Shown piece by piece: positions 20,032 through 28,514 of a DNA stretch of 41,768 nt. Below the pieces are notes generated by a model, which was given only the letters and a program-made list of their open reading frames with translations, had not been told where the DNA came from and did not search any database. The stretch is from NCBI GenBank assembly GCA_024699055.1, contig JAILQG010000042.1:1-41768 (forward strand). Reading direction: 5' to 3'. The stretch is from Bacteroidales bacterium. Lineage in GTDB: Bacteria > Bacteroidota > Bacteroidia > Bacteroidales > UBA932. Positions within the stretch are counted from its first letter, which is position 1. Each line of letters begins with the position of its first letter. The position numbers and the translations under genes were made by a program.

Positions 20032-21837
20032 CTAGTTTTTCAGATATTTCAGCCAGAACAGTTTGTCGGATTCCCAGGAATGGACCCCCTGCGCGCCGCG
20101 GTAGCCGTGCATGCCGTCGGGATAAATCATGAGCTCGAACTGCTTGCCGGCCCTCTGGAGGGCGTCCACGAGCTGCAGGGTATTCTGGAAATGGACGTTG
20201 TCGTCGCCGGTGCCGTGCGTCAGCCTGAGCATCACGCTTCCGTCGCCGGGATAGTTATTCACGTGGTTGAGGACCTTGTCGGCATACCCCTCAGGGTTGT
20301 CTTCCGGGGTGCTCATGAAACGCTCGGTATAATGGCTGTCGTACAGCATCCAGTCATACACTCCCCCGCCGGCTATACCGCAGCAGAACAGGTCGGAATG
20401 GTCCATGAGCAGGAGGGCGGTGTTAGTGCCCCCGAAAGAGAAGCCTTCGACACCCAGCTTGCTTACATAAGGCTGGCTCAGAAGCCACTCCGCCCAGGTG
20501 CAGAAATCCTTGATGGCACATGTGGTCAGGTCTTTGTGATCGAGGTCGGTGCCGGCGCGGCCTGTATGGCCCGACACCCGCACGTCCGCCGTGAGATGGA
20601 TGATGTCGTTCTCGCTCCACCACTGGTTGGGCTTCCTCCAGCGGTCCTGCACATACTGGGTGCCTGGGCCGCCGTAGATCTCGATATGGACGGGATAATT
20701 CTTAGACGGATCGAAACCGAGCGGATAGATTATGCTGCCGTACATGGCCTGGCCGTCTTCGGCCTGTATGCTTATTATACTCGGCAGGGCCAGGGTGTCG
20801 GGAACCGCCGGAATCTCGCATTCGCCGTCCTTCCATTTGAAATTGGGGGTGCGGACGTTCGAAAGCACGGCCGAAATGCTGCTGCAGTCTTCGGGAATCG
20901 TGACCCTGTCGACATTGTAGGCGGGATCTGTGACGGCGGAGACGCTCCCGTCGGGTGCCAGCCTGTACAGCGTAGCCCTGACGCGGGAATCGCGCTGGGA
21001 AGTGAAATAAATATCACCTCCGGAAGGGTCGCGGCGGATGAGGCGGGTGTTCCAGTTCTCGCCGTCCGTGAGCCGCTTGAATACCTTGCCGTCGTACGAC
21101 AGGTAGTAGATCTGCTCCCAGCCGGTCTCGAAGGCACGCACCATGTAAAGGCCTGTGTCCGAAAAGAGCATGTCGTCGGGCCAGTCGAGCCAGGTCCTGT
21201 AGGTCTCATGGTAGATCGCCCGCTTCGAGCCGTCTGCGGAGGACACTTCGTAGAGGTCGTAGGTATTCTGGATGCGGGGCTCGTGCCCGACGTAAAAATG
21301 CTTGCTGTCAGCTCCCCAGAAAGGAATACCGAAATACTGGTCAAGACTCGGGTCAAAATCGGCCCAGACTATGTCCGAAGGCCTTACGACGCCCTTTTTC
21401 GTCCTCGCCTTGGCAAGGTCCACGAAACCGATGCGCACCTCGGGATTCTTCTCCCCCGCCTTGGGATAATGCGTGCGGCGGAGCGTGCCGTCCTGCCCGA
21501 AAGGAGAATAGATGGGAAACATGGGCACTTCGCTGTCGTCGTAACGGTAGAAGGCCAGTTTCTTGCCGTCCGGGCTCCACCAGAACGAGCAGTAGTCGCG
21601 CGGACGGCCGAATATCTCTTCGAAATAAACCCATGAAGCGTATCCGTTCAGGATTACGTCGGAGCCGTCGGAAGTGATGCGGGTTACCTTCCCGGCCCTG
21701 TCCTTCACGTAAAGGTCGCCATGGAGGTTATATGCACAGTACGACGAATCGGCCGTCCAGCGGAAATTGCATTCCTTATCCTGGGCGGAAACGATGGCCG
21801 GAACGGCCAGAAGCAATGTCAACAGTATCTTTTTCAT
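20032..21837 (-). CDS. Secreted S9 family dipeptidyl-peptidase IV-like peptidase
   Basis: 601 residues when started at 21837, where the signal peptide MKKILLTLLLAVPAIVSAQ begins; the frame continues upstream, but only as non-signal sequence overlapping the helicase gene. The N-terminal half is a propeller with WWSPDGKKLAFYRYDDSEV, as in DPP IV. The hydrolase domain carries Ser467 in GFSFGG, an acid in GTGDDNVHF (Asp545 or Asp546) and His577 in DGMHGY. It should release dipeptides in the periplasm and complement the first S9 peptidase at 54-1946. It is shorter than usual family members, mainly in the propeller. Its ATG overlaps the helicase stop (ATGA). Confidence 0.92.
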   Translation of the reverse strand: MKKILLTLLLAVPAIVSAQDKECNFRWTADSSYCAYNLHGDLYVKDRAGKVTRITSDGSDVILNGYASWVYFEEIFGRPRDYCSFWWSPDGKKLAFYRYDDSEVPMFPIYSPFGQDGTLRRTHYPKAGEKNPEVRIGFVDLAKARTKKGVVRPSDIVWADFDPSLDQYFGIPFWGADSKHFYVGHEPRIQNTYDLYEVSSADGSKRAIYHETYRTWLDWPDDMLFSDTGLYMVRAFETGWEQIYYLSYDGKVFKRLTDGENWNTRLIRRDPSGGDIYFTSQRDSRVRATLYRLAPDGSVSAVTDPAYNVDRVTIPEDCSSISAVLSNVRTPNFKWKDGECEIPAVPDTLALPSIISIQAEDGQAMYGSIIYPLGFDPSKNYPVHIEIYGGPGTQYVQDRWRKPNQWWSENDIIHLTADVRVSGHTGRAGTDLDHKDLTTCAIKDFCTWAEWLLSQPYVSKLGVEGFSFGGTNTALLLMDHSDLFCCGIAGGGVYDWMLYDSHYTERFMSTPEDNPEGYADKVLNHVNNYPGDGSVMLRLTHGTGDDNVHFQNTLQLVDALQRAGKQFELMIYPDGMHGYRGAQGVHSWESDKLFWLKYLKN

Positions 21838-23270
21838 TCGAAAAAACGTGATGGGAAATTGACCAGATATACTTTTTTGACCGCGCGGGTAAGGGCGGTG
21901 TAAAGCCATTTCAAATCGTCGAGGGTCTGTTCCTCCTGCCAGAACGGGCAGTCTACGAACACGCAGTCCCACTGGCCTCCCTGGCTCTTGTGGGCCGTGA
22001 TGGCATTTGCATACTTGAGCTGCAGGGCATTATAGAACGGATCTTCGCGGACCGCGTCGTAACGCGCCTTCCGGCCCTTGATGTTCGAATAATCCTCCGA
22101 CACGCCCTGATACAGCTGATTCTGCTGCTCATAAGTGAGCGAGGCGGATTCGGATTCGAGAGTGTCGAGACACACCTTCGCATCGAGCGTGGCGTTGTCG
22201 TAATCGGGAAAGGTCAGGGTGGCGTCGGCGAAATGGAGGCCGTAGCGGTCCTCGAAGCGGCCGATACGTTCCAGCGTCGCGATGTCGCCGTTGGCGATAT
22301 ACTGCATCCCTTCGACGTCCTCCACGAACTGATAGCAGTTTTTAACAATCATGAGCTTGTCTCCGCGGACGAGCCTTTCCTCCCTGAACTGCACTTGAGA
22401 GCGTATGCCCATATTATACCGGATCGCCCTCTTGTTGGAACGGCACACGACCACGACGGAGTCTTCTCCGTACTTGCCGTAGGCATCTCCTATGGCCTCT
22501 ATCAGCTCACTTCCGCCGATCCTGCAGATATCGTCGAAACCCTGGATCTGAAGGCGTAGGTCATCGAAACCATCATCGGGAGATGCGGCAGAAATCAGCT
22601 CCCTGAGCAGCGTGGCGTTGTGCAGGATGCCGGATTCGCGGGCCTGGCGCACCACGGTGGTGAGGGTTTCGTAGCATACCCCTCCGAAGGAATCCATGAA
22701 GTCCGGGGCGAGCGCCGGGGAGGCCTCGAGGCCTATGGGCGGAAGCTGGGCCGCATCGCCTATGAGCAGCAGGCGGCAGTCGGTACCAGCGCGTACGAAA
22801 CCGATCAGGTCGGCGAGCAGGTTTCCGGTGCCGAAGGCAGCGGAAGACTGCCTGGTTCCTTCTTCTATACCCAGCAGGGAGACTTCGTCCACCACGAAAA
22901 GGGTGTTCCTGGCCTTGTTGGGCACTATGCTGAACTGGCCGAAGCCGTCTTCGCCGACAGAGCGCTGCCTGTAGATATGCTTGTGGATGGTATACGCCGG
23001 ACGGCCGCAGGTCTCGCCAAGCACCTTTGCCGCCCGGCCGGTGGGGGCAAGCAGCACGGTATGGAGTTTCAGGTCTTCGAGTGCGGCTACTACGGCCGAT
23101 ACTGCCGTCGTCTTGCCCGTGCCGGCATAGCCGTTGACTACCATTATGTCGTGGTCGTCGCCCATTAGGAAATCTGCGGCGGTTCGAAGGAACCTGTCCT
23201 GGCACTCTGTGGCGTCGACGTCCAGGCGTCTGCGGAATTCAGAATAAAGGAAATCGGCCCTGGACTGCAT
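21834..23270 (-). CDS. RecD/Dda-like superfamily 1B DNA helicase
   Basis: 478-residue ATPase. Walker A GYAGTGKT is at 47-54. VVDEVSLL serves as Walker B, GDAAQLPPIG as motif III, and near the C-terminus TAHKSQGGQWDCVFVD and LYTALTRA are motifs V and VI of the RecD/UvrD_C2 type. The size and single compact core resemble Dda-like or short RecD2-like helicases more than RecD of RecBCD, and no recB or recC is near. ATG at 23270 is chosen because it overlaps the trkH stop as TGATG; the open frame extends 246 bases further into trkH in another phase. Probable role in replication-fork or repair processing is family knowledge. Confidence 0.88.
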   Translation of the reverse strand: MQSRADFLYSEFRRRLDVDATECQDRFLRTAADFLMGDDHDIMVVNGYAGTGKTTAVSAVVAALEDLKLHTVLLAPTGRAAKVLGETCGRPAYTIHKHIYRQRSVGEDGFGQFSIVPNKARNTLFVVDEVSLLGIEEGTRQSSAAFGTGNLLADLIGFVRAGTDCRLLLIGDAAQLPPIGLEASPALAPDFMDSFGGVCYETLTTVVRQARESGILHNATLLRELISAASPDDGFDDLRLQIQGFDDICRIGGSELIEAIGDAYGKYGEDSVVVVCRSNKRAIRYNMGIRSQVQFREERLVRGDKLMIVKNCYQFVEDVEGMQYIANGDIATLERIGRFEDRYGLHFADATLTFPDYDNATLDAKVCLDTLESESASLTYEQQNQLYQGVSEDYSNIKGRKARYDAVREDPFYNALQLKYANAITAHKSQGGQWDCVFVDCPFWQEEQTLDDLKWLYTALTRAVKKVYLVNFPSRFFE

Positions 23271-24727
23271 CACCTGACCCTCCTGCGATCGAAAAGGATG
23301 AAGGCTATTGCCATGACAGGATAAATCTCGACGCGGCCCATAAACATGTCCAGGGTATATATAATCTTGGCGAAGACGGGCTGGGCGTCGAAATTGCCGA
23401 AAGTGCCGAGAGCCCCCACCGACGGGCCGACGTTGCAGAGGGAACTGAGCGTGGCCATCATTCCGTTCCGCGTGTCCACGCCCGAAGCCATTGTCAGGAC
23501 GGCGGAAAGCAGCCATAAGAAAACGAATACGGCGATGTAGAGGATGTGCGGATACATATCCTGCATATAGATATTCCGGCCGTACAGCTTGACTTCAGTG
23601 ACGCTTGTAGGATGCAGCGCTCTGTGAAGGTGCGCGCGGATGCTCTTCAGGAGGATGAGCAGGCGGTCGCTCTTGATGCCGCCGGTGGTGCTTCCAGCCA
23701 TGCCGCACACCATGCCTCCCATCATCATCAACATACTCGCATAGAACGGATAAGCGGCGTTGTCGGCAACGGCGAGGCCCGAGGTAGATGCGTAGCTGAG
23801 CATCTGGAACCCTCCTTCGAGGAATGCGCTCCCCCAGCTGCCGGCAAGACCTTCGGTCTTCAGGATGACCGACAAAATCGTACTGAACACTATCAGGTAT
23901 CCGGCGTACAGCCACAGTACCTCGTTGACCAAAGGCTTGAGCGTGCGTTTTACGATGCAGAGCCAGATTATGCCGAAATGGATACTCGAAAGGAACATGA
24001 ATACCATCGTGATGATATCTATCGGCACGGAATGGAAAGCGGCGATGCTCTCGTTCCTGGTGCTGAAACCTCCGGTGGCGCTCACGCTGAAAGCATGGTT
24101 GATGGCGTCGAACGGGCTCATCCCTGCAATCATGTAGAGGATGAAAGCCGATGCGAATATGCCTAGGTATACCCAGGTAAAAATGTAAATGGTCTGGTTG
24201 GACCTGGTGTCGTAGCTTCTCCGGGAAAGCGATGAAAGCTCCATATTGGTGAGCCGCAGACGCATCTGGCTGGTGTTCGGGATTATCAGCAGCAGGAATA
24301 CCACTACGCCCAGGCCGCCGATGAAATGCGTGCTGCTGCGCCAGAACAGAAGCGCTCTGGGAAGGGATTCCACGTCGGCGAGAATGGTGGAACCAGTGGT
24401 GGTGAAACCGCTCACGCTCTCGAACCAGGCGTTCACGAGGGTGAACGGCCCTCCCCACAGGGCATACGGAAGCATGCCGAAGACGAAGGAAAGCAACCAG
24501 GATAGGAAGATGATGACATATCCCTCTCGCAGCGTGATGGCCGCCGTTTTCTTGACGAAGACAAACGGGAAGACACCGACCGCGAGGGTGAGCAGGAAAC
24601 TCACCGCAAGTGGGGCGAAGGCCGTATCCTGAGGGTCTGCAATGGCAATCAGGCAGGATATGAACATGAAGAGTGCGTCTACGAGGAGCGCATATCCCAC
24701 ATTACGGCTTATTGTAGTCCAGTTCAT
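23270..24727 (-). CDS. trkH: TrkH-type potassium uptake membrane protein
   Basis: 485-residue polytopic protein with the four membrane-pore-membrane repeats of the Trk/Ktr/HKT superfamily. Pore segments with the filter glycines are visible as SGFTTTGST, SATGGFSTRN, a degenerate TSGLAV, and CNVGPSVG. It imports K+ (or Na+) and normally works with a cytosolic TrkA/KtrA regulator, which is not in this window. The start overlaps the stop of the upstream membrane sensor gene (TGATG), so the two are translated together. The helicase follows with the same kind of overlap. Ion choice cannot be decided from the sequence alone. Confidence 0.93.
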   Translation of the reverse strand: MNWTTISRNVGYALLVDALFMFISCLIAIADPQDTAFAPLAVSFLLTLAVGVFPFVFVKKTAAITLREGYVIIFLSWLLSFVFGMLPYALWGGPFTLVNAWFESVSGFTTTGSTILADVESLPRALLFWRSSTHFIGGLGVVVFLLLIIPNTSQMRLRLTNMELSSLSRRSYDTRSNQTIYIFTWVYLGIFASAFILYMIAGMSPFDAINHAFSVSATGGFSTRNESIAAFHSVPIDIITMVFMFLSSIHFGIIWLCIVKRTLKPLVNEVLWLYAGYLIVFSTILSVILKTEGLAGSWGSAFLEGGFQMLSYASTSGLAVADNAAYPFYASMLMMMGGMVCGMAGSTTGGIKSDRLLILLKSIRAHLHRALHPTSVTEVKLYGRNIYMQDMYPHILYIAVFVFLWLLSAVLTMASGVDTRNGMMATLSSLCNVGPSVGALGTFGNFDAQPVFAKIIYTLDMFMGRVEIYPVMAIAFILFDRRRVR

Positions 24728-25545
24728 CAGGAGTCTGTTTCGGCCGAGTGGCCCTTCATTGCGGAAATACGCCTACGAAGCACCCTGTTTTCGCCGGCTA
24801 CTTCGGATATGTTGGCATTGAGTTCGTGAAGTTCATCATCCCCCTGGAAATCATAATTATAGGGGATGTTGTTCGAACGGTACATCACAAGGGAGTCGAG
24901 CATCCTGCAGATGGGCTTCACATAATAGACGGAAAGGAAGAACAGCAACAGGACGATCAGGAGCAGCCCGACCGCAACGGTCACGATTCCGGGAATGATG
25001 CTGCGGTAATAGGAGCTCTGGAAAGTGACCGAATTCTGTTCAAGATCTTTGTAGATCGAATCGGTAAGATTGTTTATGTTGCGGCAGAGATGCCTGTGGC
25101 GGGGTTGCAGCCGTTCGAAAAACCAGGAACGGGTGTCTATGAAATCGGACAGTATGACGTCCTGGAGCTCGAGCGACGTCAGCATGTAGGCCGCATAGGA
25201 ATATTCAACCGAATCGGCCAGGGGGATGATGTCTTTTGTAGAAACTGCCGCGCGGAGGCTGTCGCATGTGGCGGTGAAAGCATTGTGGTCGAAGGACGGC
25301 ATGTTCACCGAGCTGTCTTCGCCCACGACTGCAAGGATGGCGAGGTTATAATCGTTAACGGCATCTGAAAGCCGCTGTGCAAGGTTGACGCTTCTGATAT
25401 TGTCGGCGACCATGTCGGATACGTACGAGCTCATGTTCCTGTACTCCATGACGGAGATGATGCTGGAAACGAGCAGCACTATGGCGATAGCTCCCAAACT
25501 CAACAAAAGTTTGGCGCGGAGTGACAATTTTTTAAAAATTTTCAT
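24727..25545 (-). CDS. Membrane sensor with HAMP-like domain and no output module
   Basis: 272 residues starting at MKIFKKLSLRAK (25545); upstream sequence in this frame is non-coding and overlaps the divergent ROK promoter. Membrane helices lie at about 11-33 and 183-209. Between them is a roughly 150-residue periplasmic helical region of the four-helix-bundle type seen in chemoreceptors and histidine kinases. After the second helix comes a HAMP-like segment (VKPICRMLDS, then DDELHELNANISEVAGE). The protein ends soon after in a basic helix with no kinase, cyclase or methyl-accepting domain. It is coupled to trkH by a TGATG overlap, which suggests a role in K+ uptake or a partner kinase elsewhere. 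That role is inference; the architecture is seen. Confidence 0.75.
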   Translation of the reverse strand: MKIFKKLSLRAKLLLSLGAIAIVLLVSSIISVMEYRNMSSYVSDMVADNIRSVNLAQRLSDAVNDYNLAILAVVGEDSSVNMPSFDHNAFTATCDSLRAAVSTKDIIPLADSVEYSYAAYMLTSLELQDVILSDFIDTRSWFFERLQPRHRHLCRNINNLTDSIYKDLEQNSVTFQSSYYRSIIPGIVTVAVGLLLIVLLLFFLSVYYVKPICRMLDSLVMYRSNNIPYNYDFQGDDELHELNANISEVAGENRVLRRRISAMKGHSAETDS

Positions 25546-25555
25546 AAAACAAAGA

Positions 25556-25563
25556 CAAATATA
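25556..25563 (-). promoter_or_regulatory. Predicted -7 box of the sensor-trkH operon
   Basis: TATATTTG on the minus strand, ten bases above the ATG at 25545, predicting a very short leader. It lies 12 bases from the divergent ROK box. Confidence 0.45.
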
Positions 25564-25575
25564 ATAATAATTTCG

Positions 25576-25583
25576 TAAATTTG
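25576..25583 (+). promoter_or_regulatory. Predicted -7 box of the ROK gene
   Basis: TAAATTTG, a full match to TAnnTTTG, 22 bases before the ATG at 25606. No clear -33 TTTG is seen at the usual spacing. Confidence 0.5.
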
Positions 25584-25605
25584 TTGCTGCAGCTTCCATA
25601 CAACC

Positions 25606-26772
25606 ATGACAGAAGAACATAGAGGAATCATCAACCTGTGTATCCGAAAGGGCGCCTGCAGCATTGCCGATTTCAGTAAAGAGCTGAATATCAGCGTTCC
25701 GACGGCAACCAAAATTGTTTTTCAACTCATCGAAGACGGCTATCTGCAGGACTGCGGAAAGGTAGGTACCAACGGCGGCAGAAGGCCTAGCACCTACGGC
25801 CTCAATCCCGAAGCTGGGTATTTCGTCGGCGTGGACATCGCCCGCCAGCATTTCCATATCGCCATCTCCGACTTCAAGGGCGAATTGAAGTTCTATATCC
25901 AGGACATCGCTTTCGTGCTTGAGGCAAATGCCGATTCATTCCGCGGCATATGCCGCAAAATCATGGATTCCGTCACGGATTCCGGGATTTCATGGGACAA
26001 GGTTCTTGGTGTCGGAATCAGCCTGACAGGCCGAGTCAATCCCGAAAAGGGCTTCAGCCTTTCCTATTTCGTAAGCGACGATATCCCTCTCAAAGACATT
26101 TTCCAGCGCGAACTCGATACTGCGGTCACCATAGAGAACGATTCCAGGGCCATGACCTACGGCGAATACATGTCCCAGGGCGCCGACGCCGACCGGGACA
26201 TGCTCTTCATCAATCTCAGCTGGGGCCTTGGCATGGGAATGATCCTGGACGGCCACCTGTACTACGGCAAATCGGGCTTCTCCGGCGAAATCGGCCATTT
26301 CCCCATGCTCGACAACGACATCATCTGCCGCTGCGGCAAAATAGGCTGCCTCGAAACCGGCGCTTCCGGCTCCGCCCTCACCCGCTGGATAAAGGAGCGC
26401 CTCAAGGAAGGACGCCGCTCTCCCCTGTGGAAGATCTATAACGAAACCGGGGATATCAGCCTCCAGAACGTTCTGGATGCGGTCGAGAATGAAGACGTCC
26501 TCGCTATCGAGGGCATAGGTGAAATAGGCGCGACGCTCGGAAGGGGCATTGCCGGCCTCATCAACGTGTTCAACCCGGGTCTGGTGGTTATCGGAGGCCG
26601 TCTCATAGTAGGGCGCGATTACCTCATGCTCCCCATTCGCACCGCTGTCAACAAACTGAGTCTCAGCAAGGTAAGCGCCGATACCAAAATCCGCTTCAGC
26701 AGGCTCGGGCGCTCAGCCGCCGCCATCGGCGACTGCCTCCTCAGCCGTGCCAAACTCCTCGAGCTGCTTTAA
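25606..26772 (+). CDS. ROK family transcriptional regulator (NagC/Mlc-like)
   Basis: 388 residues. The first about 65 form a winged helix-turn-helix (ACSIADFSKELNISVPTATK followed by GYLQDCG and GRRPSTYGL). The rest is the ROK actin-like fold beginning FVGVDIARQHFHIAISD. The ROK zinc site is visible as His231 in EIGHFPM together with Cys241, Cys243 and Cys248 in CRCGKIGC, followed by LETGASG. The ENDSRAMTYGE segment keeps the Asn-Asp pair of the sugar site. Such proteins repress sugar-uptake genes and are released by a sugar or phosphosugar. No sugar gene is adjacent, so the regulon is probably distant. It is divergent from the sensor-trkH operon and might also act on it. Confidence 0.9.
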   Translation: MTEEHRGIINLCIRKGACSIADFSKELNISVPTATKIVFQLIEDGYLQDCGKVGTNGGRRPSTYGLNPEAGYFVGVDIARQHFHIAISDFKGELKFYIQDIAFVLEANADSFRGICRKIMDSVTDSGISWDKVLGVGISLTGRVNPEKGFSLSYFVSDDIPLKDIFQRELDTAVTIENDSRAMTYGEYMSQGADADRDMLFINLSWGLGMGMILDGHLYYGKSGFSGEIGHFPMLDNDIICRCGKIGCLETGASGSALTRWIKERLKEGRRSPLWKIYNETGDISLQNVLDAVENEDVLAIEGIGEIGATLGRGIAGLINVFNPGLVVIGGRLIVGRDYLMLPIRTAVNKLSLSKVSADTKIRFSRLGRSAAAIGDCLLSRAKLLELL

Positions 26773-26794
26773 AAGCCCTGCGCTATTCGGGCTT
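26773..26794. terminator. Possible short terminator hairpin between ROK gene and glnS
   Basis: AAGCCC (26773-26778) pairs with GGGCTT (26789-26794) across a 10-base loop. On the minus strand the stem is followed by TTTT, so it could end glnS transcripts. It overlaps the glnS stop codon and has only six base pairs, so support is weak. Confidence 0.35.
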
Positions 26795-28438
26795 GTAGGA
26801 ATCTTTAAGCGATACGGTCTTGTTGAATACAAGCTCCTCCGGCGTGCTGTCGGAATCCTTCACATAGTATCCGTTCCGTTCGAACTGCACGGCCAGACCG
26901 CCCGCGTCGTCTGCGAGCGCCGGTTCGGCATAGCCTGTCCCGAGGGTAAGGGACTCCGGATTCAGGAAGTCCTTGTAGTCCTTGTCTTCCGGAACCTGGC
27001 TCATATCGGAGAGAGTGAACAGGCGGTCGTAGTTGCGGAGCGCGATTTTCTTCGCGTGTTCCTCGCTCACCCAGTGTATGGTGCCCTTAACACTGCGCCA
27101 TTCACCTGAGCCGGGACGGGTGGAGGGATCGTATGTGCATTTAAGCTCAACTATCTCTCCAGCAGCGTTTTTAACAACTTCGTTACACTTGATGATATAG
27201 GTATATTTGAGGCGCACCTCACCGTCCGGCTTAAGTCTGAAGAACTTGTGCGGGGCGTCTTCCATGAAGTCGGCGCGCTCGATGAGCAGATTCCCCGTGA
27301 ACGGAACCTTGCGGGAGGCTCCCTCCGGTTCGGCGGGATTGAGCGGGCAGTCGAACCACTCCACCTTGCCTTCCGGCCAGTTGGTGATGGTGAGTTTTAC
27401 GGGATCCTGCACTACCATGTAACGGTTCGAGCGGGCATTGAGGTCCTGCCTCACGCACCACTCCAGGAGCTGGATGTCCATGAGCTGCTCGTGCTTGCTC
27501 ACACCGATCTTGTCGCAGAACATCTTTATGGCCTCGGGAGTGTAGCCGCGGCGCCTCACGCCGCAGAGCGTGGGCATCCTGGGATCGTCCCATCCGCTCA
27601 CAATCCCCTTCTGCACCAGTTCCAGCAGCTTGCGCTTGCTCATGAGGGTATAGGTGAGGTTGAGACGGGCGAATTCGTACTGATGGCTGGGGTAGATGTC
27701 GAGGGTTTTGATATACCAGTCGTACAGCGGCCTGTGCACGTCGAATTCGAGGGTGCAGATGCTGTGGGTTATATGCTCTATGGAATCGCTCTGGCCGTGG
27801 GTGAAGTCGTACATCGGGTAGATGCACCACTTGTCGCCGGTGCGATGGTGCGAAGCGTGTTTGATACGGTACATGATGGGATCGCGGAACATCATGTTCG
27901 GCGACGCCATGTCGATCTTTGCGCGGAGGACCTTGGCCCCGTCGGGGTATTTGCCGTCGCGCATCTCGCGGAAGATCCTGAGGTTCTCTTCGGGGGTGCG
28001 GTTCCTGTAAGGGCTCTCCTTTCCGGGAGTTTCCACTGTGCCGCGGCCCTCGGAAATCTCTTCCTGGCTCTGGTCGTCCACATAGGCCTGCCCCTTGAGT
28101 ATCATCTGTTCAGCCCACTCGTACAGCTGTTCGAAGTAATCCGAGGCGTAGAGTTCCTTCTCCCATTTGAAGCCGAGCCAGGTGATATCCTCCTTGATGG
28201 CGTCGACGTACTCAGTGTCCTCCTTCGTGGGATTGGTGTCGTCGTAGCGCAGATTGGTCTTGCCGCCGTATTTCTGGGCAAGGCCGAAGTTGATGCAGAG
28301 GCTCTTGGCATGCCCGAGGTGCAGGTAGCCGTTCGGCTCGGGAGGAAAGCGGGTGAGGATGCTGTCTACTTTGCCGCTCGCGAGGTCGGACTCGATTATC
28401 TCTTCCAGGAAATTCATGTTCTTCTTTTCGTCTTCCAT
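26783..28438 (-). CDS. glnS: Glutaminyl-tRNA synthetase
   Basis: Class I aminoacyl-tRNA synthetase of 551 residues charging tRNA-Gln. The N-terminal FPPEPNGYLHLGHAKS contains the HIGH-type motif (HLGH, 40-43), and LMSKRK is the KMSKS loop. The C-terminal anticodon-binding beta-barrels extend through NYDRLFTLSDM. Length and motifs match E. coli GlnRS and exclude a discriminating GluRS. ATG at 28438 is taken as start; a TTG at 28447 in frame is possible but less likely. The -7 box at 28464-28471 lies 25 bases upstream. It is convergent with the ROK gene and divergent from yicC. Confidence 0.96.
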   Translation of the reverse strand: MEDEKKNMNFLEEIIESDLASGKVDSILTRFPPEPNGYLHLGHAKSLCINFGLAQKYGGKTNLRYDDTNPTKEDTEYVDAIKEDITWLGFKWEKELYASDYFEQLYEWAEQMILKGQAYVDDQSQEEISEGRGTVETPGKESPYRNRTPEENLRIFREMRDGKYPDGAKVLRAKIDMASPNMMFRDPIMYRIKHASHHRTGDKWCIYPMYDFTHGQSDSIEHITHSICTLEFDVHRPLYDWYIKTLDIYPSHQYEFARLNLTYTLMSKRKLLELVQKGIVSGWDDPRMPTLCGVRRRGYTPEAIKMFCDKIGVSKHEQLMDIQLLEWCVRQDLNARSNRYMVVQDPVKLTITNWPEGKVEWFDCPLNPAEPEGASRKVPFTGNLLIERADFMEDAPHKFFRLKPDGEVRLKYTYIIKCNEVVKNAAGEIVELKCTYDPSTRPGSGEWRSVKGTIHWVSEEHAKKIALRNYDRLFTLSDMSQVPEDKDYKDFLNPESLTLGTGYAEPALADDAGGLAVQFERNGYYVKDSDSTPEELVFNKTVSLKDSYKPE

Positions 28439-28463
28439 AAAGGTCAATTTGGTATAGGAAAGG

Positions 28464-28471
28464 CAAATTTA
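28464..28471 (-). promoter_or_regulatory. Predicted -7 box of glnS
   Basis: TAAATTTG on the minus strand, 25 bases above the glnS ATG at 28438; full match to the Bacteroidetes consensus. Confidence 0.5.
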
Positions 28472-28502
28472 ACTATTTCCGCGGAAAGTGTAAAAGATTT
28501 CT

Positions 28503-28510
28503 TAAATTTG
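28503..28510 (+). promoter_or_regulatory. Predicted -7 box of yicC, leaderless spacing
   Basis: TAAATTTG ends four bases before the yicC ATG (28515). With the normal distance from this box to the transcription start, the mRNA would begin at or within a base or two of the start codon. Confidence 0.5.
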
Positions 28511-28514
28511 TGTC

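Noticed and set aside
19330..21636. Plus-strand open frame of 768 codons
   Set aside because: Codon-aligned antisense to the phosphohexomutase and S9 peptidase genes, both with intact active-site motifs; no signal peptide or domain in the translation.
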